A stretch of 9,896 bases of DNA from Oscillospiraceae bacterium (GTDB lineage Bacteria > Bacillota > Clostridia > Oscillospirales > Acutalibacteraceae), in the NCBI GenBank assembly GCA_902797915.1, contig CADBUK010000005.1, positions 1 through 9,896 of the forward strand, in the 5' to 3' direction. A program made the translations under genes and the position numbers. Shown piece by piece: positions 5,367 through 9,896 of the stretch (position 1 is its first letter; each line of letters opens with the position of its first letter). The notes beneath the pieces are model-generated. The model was not told the origin of the DNA. It ran no database searches and saw only the letters and a program-made list of their open reading frames with translations.

Positions 5367-6497
5367 TTATAATAAAATTTTATACATTTCAAGGATATTT
5401 TGTTTATTTAGAGGAATTGGGTTGCGTTCCATCAGCATACTCATACTTTTTTCGGTTAATTCCGCTATTTGTGCGTCCGTTGTGCAGCCGATTTCGGAAA
5501 GGCGGGTTCTCATTCCCATCCGCTTTTTCATCGCGCCGATTTCGTCAGCCATTGCCTCCGCGCTTTCAAAGCCGCACTGCCTTGCAAAATCGGCAAGCCT
5601 GCCGTTTTCGTCGGCATTTTCTGCGTTGAATTTTATGAAATAATCAAGCGTAAACGCGCACGCCTCGCCGTGCGGCACGCCGTAAATATTCGTCAGCGGA
5701 AAGGAGCAGGCGTGGCTGCCCGTGGTGCGCGGGTGTGAAAAGGCAACGCCCGCAACAATGCTTGCCTCCGCCATTTTTTCTCTCGCCTCAAGGTCTGCGC
5801 CGTTATTAAACGCGCGCTCAAGGTGTTCAAAAACAAGCCTTGCCGAGTGAACGGAGCAGGCGGAGCAAATCGGCTGGTTAAGCGTGCTCCAAAAGCTTTC
5901 AACCGCGTGGCTCAGCACGTCAAGCCCCGTTGAAGCCGTAACCGCGGGCGGCACGGTCAGCGTAAGCTCGGGGTCAACAATCGCAATTTTCGGAAACATT
6001 GCGTTGTCGTTCATCGGCTGTTTCAGATTTTTTGCCAAATCCGTCAGCACGGAAATATTTGTAACCTCGCTTGCCGTACCGCTTGTGGTGGGCAGGGCAA
6101 GCATTGGAATTGCCTCGTCTGCGCAAACGGGCTTACCGCCCGTGTGGTAGCTTTCAATGCGGTCGTTCCCGCGCGCAATCGCCGCCGCAGCCTTGCAGCA
6201 GTCCATCGGGCTGCCGCCGCCGAGGGCAACTGCAAAGTCCGCCCCGCATTCACGCATCAGCTTTGCGCAGGCGTTAACGCTTTCGGTGGTCGGGTTTGGG
6301 CGAATGTCGCTGAAAACCGCGGCAATACTGCCGTTTGCGGCGTTTATGATTTCCTGCGCCGTGCCGTTTTCCGCAAGCGTTTTACTGCAGACAAGAACGC
6401 CTCGCCTGCCGCCGATTTCGTCAATATATTCTTTTATTTCCCGTCTTTTTCCGTTGCCGAAAACAATTTTGACGGGCAGGTTGAAAGACCAAAGCAT
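5367..6497 (-). CDS. Iron-containing alcohol dehydrogenase (group III)
   Basis: An NAD(P)-dependent oxidoreductase that interconverts an alcohol or polyol and its carbonyl compound; the substrate cannot be read from the sequence. At 376 residues it has normal length. Visible family features are the GGGSPMD nucleotide-binding loop (93-99), PTTSGTASEVT (136-146), and the metal-ligand set D193 and H197 (GLDVLSHAVESF), H262 (GSHACSF) and H276 (GVPHGEA). The start ATG has GAGG at 6505-6508, 7 nt upstream, with a GCGCC-GTAA-GGCGC hairpin just above it. It is transcribed away from the GPH symporter through a shared control region, and tarI-tarJ follow 167 bp downstream on the same strand. Similar enzymes include lactaldehyde reductase, butanol dehydrogenase and phosphonoacetaldehyde reductase; I cannot choose among them. 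Confidence 0.93.
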   Translation of the reverse strand: MLWSFNLPVKIVFGNGKRREIKEYIDEIGGRRGVLVCSKTLAENGTAQEIINAANGSIAAVFSDIRPNPTTESVNACAKLMRECGADFAVALGGGSPMDCCKAAAAIARGNDRIESYHTGGKPVCADEAIPMLALPTTSGTASEVTNISVLTDLAKNLKQPMNDNAMFPKIAIVDPELTLTVPPAVTASTGLDVLSHAVESFWSTLNQPICSACSVHSARLVFEHLERAFNNGADLEAREKMAEASIVAGVAFSHPRTTGSHACSFPLTNIYGVPHGEACAFTLDYFIKFNAENADENGRLADFARQCGFESAEAMADEIGAMKKRMGMRTRLSEIGCTTDAQIAELTEKSMSMLMERNPIPLNKQNILEMYKILL

Positions 6498-6516
6498 AGT
6501 GATACCTCAATATAAT

Positions 6517-6530
6517 GCGCCGTAAGGCGC
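6517..6530 (-). promoter_or_regulatory. Leader hairpin upstream of the dehydrogenase ribosome binding site
   Basis: GCGCC-GTAA-GGCGC forms a 5-bp GC stem with a tetraloop (GTAA on the plus strand, TTAC on the transcript), 8 nt before the GAGG site. It may be an outlying member of the same hairpin family as the repeats, or may affect access to the ribosome binding site. No partner sequence that would form a switch was found. Confidence 0.4.
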
Positions 6531-6542
6531 TAAACATATTTG

Positions 6543-6696
6543 CCTCCCTCGTGTTGAGGGAGGTGGCTGCTGTAAGGCAGACGGTGGGAGAGAAAGCCAG
6601 AACGAATAGAGAGTAGATTTATAATTACTTCACTTTGGTTGTTTCGCTCTCTCCCCTCTGTCGCGTTCGCGACATCTCCCCTCAAAACGAGGGGAG
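6543..6696. repeat. Structured intergenic repeat (E2), same layout as E1
   Basis: In order: 8-bp hairpin CCTCCCTC/GAGGGAGG (6543-6563), CTGC/GCAG hairpin (6567-6580), and an 8-bp long-range stem GGGAGAGA (6586-6593) pairing with TCTCTCCC (6648-6655). Then come hairpin TGTCGCG-TT-CGCGACA (6659-6674) and hairpin CTCCCCTC/GAGGGGAG (6676-6696). The central loop (6594-6647) is AT-rich and holds one ACTTCAC heptamer (6627-6633). With the predicted start of transcription near 6711, the whole element would be in the 5' leader of the dehydrogenase mRNA. A weak 65-codon frame across it has no coding character. Confidence 0.8.
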
Positions 6697-6717
6697 CAAA
6701 ACGGTTTAATGATTTGT

Positions 6718-6746
6718 ATTTTATCACTAATATATAAATTAATCAA
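6718..6746 (-). promoter_or_regulatory. Predicted promoter of the dehydrogenase gene
   Basis: Minus strand -35 TTGATT (6741-6746), 17-bp spacer, -10 TAAAAT (6718-6723). The -35 box lies inside the left arm of the 17-bp inverted repeat. Transcription would start near 6711 and give a leader of about 210 nt containing repeat E2. Confidence 0.6.
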
Positions 6747-6846
6747 CCATAAGATATTTTGCACTAAAAACGGTGCTGCGCTTTGTGCAAAACGGCAATT
6801 TATAATTGCGCCCGCGCTTTATGTCAAAATTATGGTTGATTAATTT
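6736..6846. promoter_or_regulatory. 17-bp perfect inverted repeat spanning two divergent promoters
   Basis: AAATTAATCAACCATAA (6736-6752) is matched by its exact reverse complement at 6830-6846. The 77-bp interior contains TTTTGCAC/GTGCAAAA (6757-6764/6785-6792) and GCAATT-TAT-AATTGC (6795-6809). Each arm carries TTGATT read outward, used as a -35 box by one of the two promoters. A pair of operators for a regulator controlling both genes is the simplest reading. A mobile or repeat element with outward promoters is the alternative. No regulator gene is adjacent. Confidence 0.6.
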
Positions 6847-6864
6847 TTAATAATTTGATATATT
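6836..6864 (+). promoter_or_regulatory. Predicted promoter of the GPH symporter gene
   Basis: -35 TTGATT (6836-6841), 17-bp spacer, -10 TATATT (6859-6864). It is the mirror image of the dehydrogenase promoter. The predicted start of transcription near 6871 lies just after the ATG at 6869, which argues against that codon as the start of translation. Confidence 0.65.
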
Positions 6865-6910
6865 AAAAATGTCTTATTGCCCCCTGAGGCAATTATACTT
6901 TAAAAAGAAA

Positions 6911-6918
6911 GTGGTGAT
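6911..6918 (+). promoter_or_regulatory. Ribosome binding site selecting a TTG start for the symporter
   Basis: GTGGTGAT differs by one base from the anti-16S match GAGGTGAT and lies 4-6 nt before TTG 6923. The alternative ATG at 6869 is preceded only by AT-rich sequence. Confidence 0.65.
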
Positions 6919-6922
6919 TTGC

Positions 6923-8446
6923 TTGGCAGAGAATGAAAATATCCTTTCCGCAGAGGAAGAGCTTGATAAGCTTGCCTATACGAAAAAGAGATATTTAACA
7001 CCAAAGGAAATCGCTGCCTACGTTCTTGTTAACTTCGGGCAGAAAAACCTCGGTCAGTTCACTTCCGCGTTTAAGGAATTCTTTATGATTCAGTTCCTGA
7101 AGCTGAACACGACCGCGTATGCAAACATTAACCTGTTTGCCTCAATTTATGACGCTGTTGACGATACGATTTCAGGTCTTATTATTGACCGTACCCGTAC
7201 CAGATGGGGACGCGTAAGGCCGTTCTTCATCATCCCGCTGCCGCTCTGGCTTATCGGCGGATATATGATGTTTACCGTGCCGGGCGGACATCTCAGCTCG
7301 GGCTTCAAGGTTTTCTGGGCAACAACGGCTATCGTTATCTACGGCCTCGGTATGAGCTACTTCGGCGCGTGGGGACTTATGATTTACAACATAACCCCCA
7401 ACACTAATGAGCGAAACGACCTTATTACCGTTACCAAATTCTTTGAGCTTTTCGGCGTTTGGCTTCCGTCGCTCGTGCCTGTTCTTGTAACCGTGCTGCC
7501 GAAGATTAATTCAAAGTTTACAATGGTCGGCATTTACAGCGGCTTTGCTTACTTTATGCTTATTCTTGCCGCGGGCTTCTCCGTTTTCGGCTTCTTCAAT
7601 ATGCGCGAGCGCGTTCCGCTTATGAGCCGTGATGAGATGAACGAAACCTCGGTTCTTGAATCCATTAAAAACATTTTCTCAAACCGCCCGCTGCTTGTTA
7701 CAATCCTTGCGGAGTTCTTCAATAACTTTAAGGCTGTAGGCGGCTCGTCAGAGCAGTATTTCTGGCTGAACAACACGGGCTCCCTTATGAATCAGACAAT
7801 CTGCGGACTGTTTACGGGTATTCCTAACTACGTTATGGTTCCGATTGCGGCAAAGATGGTTAAAAAGCTTGGCGCAAGGCTTACCGCAATTATCGCGGGT
7901 GTGTTCGGCTTTGTGGCTTATATGGGTCTTTTCTTTGCGGGTTACCATCCGTTCGGTCAGACCTTTGGGCATCACAAGATTGCAAACCTTGTTTTCGTTA
8001 TTATCGGACTTACAATCTGCGGTCTTCCCAACAAAATTATTCAGGTTGCCAACCCCATTCTTACGGCGGAAGCGCTGGACTGGATGGAGTGGAAGCACGG
8101 TATGAGGAACGAAGCGCTTGTTACAACCGTTCAGGGTTATTTCATCAAGCTTGCAACCTCAATTACGGGCTGGCTTTCGGGTATGGTGCTTACCTGGATT
8201 AACTATATTCCGCTTACCGACTCCCTCGGTAACGCAATCCCGCAGACAGACCCGAAAATGCTCAGCGGTATCTGGGCGGTGTTCTGCATACTGCCCGCGC
8301 TTGCAAGAGGTCTTTACGGCGTATCGTTTATCGTGTACCCGATTCACGGTAAGCTTCAGCAGCAGATGATTGTTGAGCTTGCGGAAATCCGTGCAGACCG
8401 CCTTGCAGAGCAGAATTCGAAGAATACTGCTGAAGGCGAAGATTAA
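6923..8446 (+). CDS. GPH-family (MelB-like) sugar:cation symporter
   Basis: A cytoplasmic-membrane transporter of the glycoside-pentoside-hexuronide:cation symporter family, major facilitator superfamily; imports a glycoside, pentose, uronate or similar solute with Na+ or H+. With the TTG start it has 507 residues and about 12 hydrophobic segments. The family motif is clear at about 77-101: DAVDDTISGLIIDRTRTRWG then RVRPF. GQKNLGQFTSAFKEFF (39-54) and the C-terminal DWMEWKHGMRNEA also fit the family. A hydrophilic, acidic N-terminal stretch of about 30 residues precedes the first membrane helix. The ATG at 6869 would add 18 residues but lies at the predicted transcription start and lacks a ribosome binding site. 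It is divergent from the alcohol dehydrogenase, with matching promoters, and ends in a strong terminator. The substrate is not readable. Confidence 0.92.
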   Translation: MAENENILSAEEELDKLAYTKKRYLTPKEIAAYVLVNFGQKNLGQFTSAFKEFFMIQFLKLNTTAYANINLFASIYDAVDDTISGLIIDRTRTRWGRVRPFFIIPLPLWLIGGYMMFTVPGGHLSSGFKVFWATTAIVIYGLGMSYFGAWGLMIYNITPNTNERNDLITVTKFFELFGVWLPSLVPVLVTVLPKINSKFTMVGIYSGFAYFMLILAAGFSVFGFFNMRERVPLMSRDEMNETSVLESIKNIFSNRPLLVTILAEFFNNFKAVGGSSEQYFWLNNTGSLMNQTICGLFTGIPNYVMVPIAAKMVKKLGARLTAIIAGVFGFVAYMGLFFAGYHPFGQTFGHHKIANLVFVIIGLTICGLPNKIIQVANPILTAEALDWMEWKHGMRNEALVTTVQGYFIKLATSITGWLSGMVLTWINYIPLTDSLGNAIPQTDPKMLSGIWAVFCILPALARGLYGVSFIVYPIHGKLQQQMIVELAEIRADRLAEQNSKNTAEGED

Positions 8447-8457
8447 TAGCTAAATAT

Positions 8458-8491
8458 AAAGGAGTTGTTCCAAACGGAACAACTCCTTTTT
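8458..8491 (+). terminator. Terminator of the symporter gene
   Basis: An 11-bp perfect stem GGAGTTGTTCC (8461-8471)/GGAACAACTCC (8476-8486) with loop AAAC is followed by five T (8487-8491); three A at 8458-8460 extend the stem. It begins 12 bp after the stop codon. Confidence 0.92.
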
Positions 8492-8497
8492 GCTTAA

Positions 8498-8585
8498 CTC
8501 GCCAAAGGCGAGATATCATCTCTTAGCTGCGAAGCAAATTAGCTAATGCGGCGCATTAATTTAGCTGTGCGAAGCACAATTTAGC
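8498..8585. repeat. Palindrome array with TTAGC/ATTTAGC linkers (array D)
   Basis: Short hairpins with 3-nt loops: CTCGCC-AAA-GGCGAG (8498-8512), GAGAT-ATC-ATCTC (8510-8522), TGC-GAA-GCA (8528-8536), TAATGC-GGC-GCATTA (8544-8558), TGTGC-GAA-GCACA (8566-8578). Linkers are TTAGC (8523-8527), ATTAGC (8538-8543), ATTTAGC (8559-8565) and ATTTAGC (8579-8585). The last linker contains the stop codon of the uracil-DNA glycosylase gene (8581-8583). The array has the same design as A, B and C but a different linker. It sits between two convergent genes, so it would be in the 3' part of the glycosylase mRNA. Confidence 0.8.
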
Positions 8586-9147
8586 CGATATCAATACCTA
8601 ATTCGTCAATCTTTTCCCTCAGCGCAAGCCAGTCCTGAAACGCAAGCTCCTTATTGTTAGGGTTGCGCAGGATTGCGGCGGGGTGGTAGGTGCCCATCAT
8701 CAGCACGCCGTTCTTTTCAACAAACGTGCCGTGCTCCTTTGTAACCTTAAAATCGGGACTTATAAGCCTCTGCGCCGAAATTCTGCCGACGCAAACAATA
8801 ATTTTAGGTCTGATTATTTTAAACTGCTGCCTCAGCCATTCAATACAGATGTCCTGCTCCTCGGGCTTCGGGTCGCGGTTGTGCGGCGGGCGGCACTTTA
8901 CCATATTTGCGATATACACGTTTTTTTCGCGCGAAAGGTCAACGCTTGCAAGGAATTTGTCAAGCAGCTGACCGCTTCTGCCAACAAAGGGCTGCCCCTG
9001 CAAATCCTCGTTTTCGCCGGGGCCTTCGCCGATAAGCATAATATCCGCGTCCTTTTTTCCCGTGCCGAAAACAAGGTTTGTTCTGCCCTCGCAAAGCGGG
9101 CATTTTCTGCAATTTTTACATTCGAGTTCAAGCTCGTCCAAAGTCAT
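8581..9147 (-). CDS. Uracil-DNA glycosylase, family 4 (iron-sulfur type)
   Basis: Removes uracil from DNA, starting base-excision repair of deaminated cytosine. The 188-residue protein matches the family 4 (UDGa) pattern: motif GEGPGENED (40-48), GQPFVGRSGQLL (51-62), NMVKCRPPHNR (81-91), and the HPAA motif (155-158). Cysteines C13, C16, C85 and C101 are placed as the usual 4Fe-4S ligands; C10 and C19 are extra. Length is normal. ATG 9147 is preceded by GGTGATGA (9151-9158), spacing 6 nt from GGTGA. It is convergent with the symporter and divergent from pduL. Its stop codon lies within the first linker of repeat array D. Family 5 enzymes are related but differ in the active-site motif; family 4 is the better fit. 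Confidence 0.93.
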   Translation of the reverse strand: MTLDELELECKNCRKCPLCEGRTNLVFGTGKKDADIMLIGEGPGENEDLQGQPFVGRSGQLLDKFLASVDLSREKNVYIANMVKCRPPHNRDPKPEEQDICIEWLRQQFKIIRPKIIVCVGRISAQRLISPDFKVTKEHGTFVEKNGVLMMGTYHPAAILRNPNNKELAFQDWLALREKIDELGIDIG

Positions 9148-9164
9148 TTTTCATCACCGAAAAT

Positions 9165-9193
9165 ATTATATCAAATTTACTATTGAAAAACAA
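9165..9193 (-). promoter_or_regulatory. Predicted promoter of the uracil-DNA glycosylase gene
   Basis: Minus strand -10 TATAAT (9165-9170) with the extended TGA just upstream (TGATATAAT), and a weak -35 TTGTTT (9188-9193) at 17 bp. Transcription would start near 9158, giving a very short leader that begins at the ribosome binding site. The -35 shares one base pair with the pduL -35. Confidence 0.55.
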
Positions 9194-9211
9194 TCAAATT
9201 AGTATTAAAAT
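9183..9211 (+). promoter_or_regulatory. Predicted promoter of pduL
   Basis: -35 TTGAAA (9183-9188), 17-bp spacer, -10 TAAAAT (9206-9211). The start would fall near 9218, about 28 nt before the pduL ATG, with AGGAG at 9233-9237. Confidence 0.65.
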
Positions 9212-9245
9212 ATACACAACAAATTTATTGACAGGAGATTGCATT

Positions 9246-9827
9246 ATGGAGAATAATGAAGTTTTAGTTGAAATTTCCGCGCGTCACGCGCATCTTACCA
9301 GAGAGCATCTGGACATTCTTTTCGGCGAGGGTTTTGAGCTTTCCTTTAAGAAGGCGCTCTCACAGCCCGGTCAGTTTGCAACAAATGAAAGAATTCGCGT
9401 TATCGGCTCAAAGGGCGAATTTCCGGGCGTTTCAATCCTCGGCCCGCTCAGAAGCGCAACTCAGGTTGAGCTTTCTCTTACCGACGCCCGCTCAATCGGC
9501 GTAACCGCACCCGTAAGGGAGAGCGGCGACGTTGCAGGCTCAGGCAGCTGCAAGCTTGTGGGCCCTGCAGGCGAGATTGAAATCAGCGAGGGCGTTATCG
9601 CCGCAATGCGCCACATCCACGCAACACCTGATGACGCGGAGAGAATGGGTCTTGAAAACGGCCAGATTGTTAAGGTTGAAATCCCGACCGCAAACGACAG
9701 AAGCCTGATTTTCGGCGACGTTGTTGTTCGCGTTTCGGAAAACTATGCGCTTGCAATGCACATTGACACCGATGAGGCTAACGCGGCGGGTATGGCTCCG
9801 AACTCAATCGGCAAAATCATTAAATAA
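9246..9827 (+). CDS. pduL: PduL-type phosphotransacylase (phosphate propanoyl/acetyltransferase)
   Basis: Moves acyl groups between CoA and phosphate (acetyl- or propanoyl-CoA to acyl phosphate), linking fermentation to ATP via a kinase. The 193-residue protein has the two-domain PduL pattern: EISARHAHLT with H14/H16, QPGQFATNE (40-48), SILGPLRSATQVELSLTD (63-80) with E75, PVRESGD (89-95), RHIHATPDDA with H123/H125, and MHIDTDEANAA with H172. By analogy with studied PduL enzymes, these His and Glu residues hold the two zinc ions. There is no N-terminal amphipathic encapsulation peptide: the catalytic domain starts at about residue 5. No shell-protein genes are in view, so a cytosolic role in acetate formation is likely. 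ATG 9246 with AGGAG 8 nt upstream is preferred over the long upstream frame. Followed by a terminator, so probably monocistronic. Confidence 0.93.
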   Translation: MENNEVLVEISARHAHLTREHLDILFGEGFELSFKKALSQPGQFATNERIRVIGSKGEFPGVSILGPLRSATQVELSLTDARSIGVTAPVRESGDVAGSGSCKLVGPAGEIEISEGVIAAMRHIHATPDDAERMGLENGQIVKVEIPTANDRSLIFGDVVVRVSENYALAMHIDTDEANAAGMAPNSIGKIIK

Positions 9828-9848
9828 TTCAAGGCAATAAACGTATGT

Positions 9849-9891
9849 AAAACGGGAACGCGCCGCCAAGGCGGAACGCACCCGTTTTTTT
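9849..9891 (+). terminator. Terminator of pduL
   Basis: Stem AAAACGGG (9849-9856)/CCCGTTTT (9881-9888) encloses an inner CCGCC-AA-GGCGG hairpin (9863-9874) and runs into seven T (9885-9891). It begins about 20 bp after the pduL stop. Confidence 0.85.
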
Positions 9892-9896
9892 AATTC

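Noticed and set aside
6530..6727. 65-codon frame on the minus strand upstream of the dehydrogenase
   Set aside because: It runs through the hairpins of repeat E2 and the predicted promoter, starts before the predicted transcription start and has no coding character.
6736..6846. Insertion sequence ends or MITE
   Set aside because: No transposase and no visible target-site duplication next to the 17-bp arms; kept only as an alternative to an operator pair.
9078..9245. Longer start for the PduL frame
   Set aside because: The upstream part overlaps the divergent uracil-DNA glycosylase gene and its promoter; ATG 9246 has a good ribosome binding site and matches the family N-terminus.

Overview
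The window looks like chromosome from an anaerobic, probably gut-dwelling member of the Clostridia (Oscillospirales/Ruminococcaceae-like is my best guess). This rests on the gene set: single-chain glycyl-tRNA synthetase, a TarI/TarJ pair, PduL-type phosphotransacylase, DUF975 membrane protein, GPH-family symporter and iron-type alcohol dehydrogenase. It also rests on AGGAGG-type ribosome binding sites, TTGAAA/TATAAT-type promoters, and many short palindromic repeats in the gaps. No transposase, integrase, phage gene, rRNA, tRNA or true CRISPR array was seen. The taxonomic guess is inference.

Layout: positions 1-246 hold the terminator of an unseen upstream gene, a half repeat array and the terminator of the DUF975 gene. 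Five genes on the minus strand then read right to left: iron-dependent alcohol dehydrogenase (6497-5367), tarI (5199-4489), tarJ (4492-3467, ATGA overlap with tarI), glyQS (3215-1812) and a DUF975 membrane protein with a long Pro/Gln/Glu tail (1605-247). Each gap except the tarI/tarJ overlap is filled by a structured repeat. A 371-bp gap (6498-6868) holds a 17-bp perfect inverted repeat whose two arms carry the -35 boxes of two divergent promoters, one for the dehydrogenase and one for a GPH sugar:cation symporter (6923-8446). A family 4 uracil-DNA glycosylase (9147-8581) converges on the symporter. It is divergent from pduL (9246-9827), whose promoter abuts the glycosylase promoter.

Function: TarJ makes ribitol 5-phosphate and TarI activates it to CDP-ribitol, feeding teichoic acid or another ribitol-phosphate cell-surface polymer. 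The dehydrogenase and symporter appear to share a control region and are candidates for a sugar or polyol uptake and oxidation pair. GlyQS and UDG are housekeeping. PduL without a microcompartment signal is likely a cytosolic acetyl-phosphate/acetyl-CoA enzyme.

The most unusual content is not protein-coding. Two elements of about 185 bp (1628-1808 and 3256-3442) share the same design. Each has four copies of a heptamer ACTTCAC, a central loop, then four copies of the complementary heptamer GTGAAGT/GTGAAAT, with a different small palindrome between each pair of heptamers. The two copies match slot by slot in length while most stems differ in sequence, as expected if structure rather than sequence is kept. 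Half-arrays with related or different linkers lie at 29-134 and 8498-8585. The linker of the last one is identical to the sequence spanning the neighbouring gene's stop codon. A second structured family (5221-5347, 6543-6696) brackets the dehydrogenase gene.
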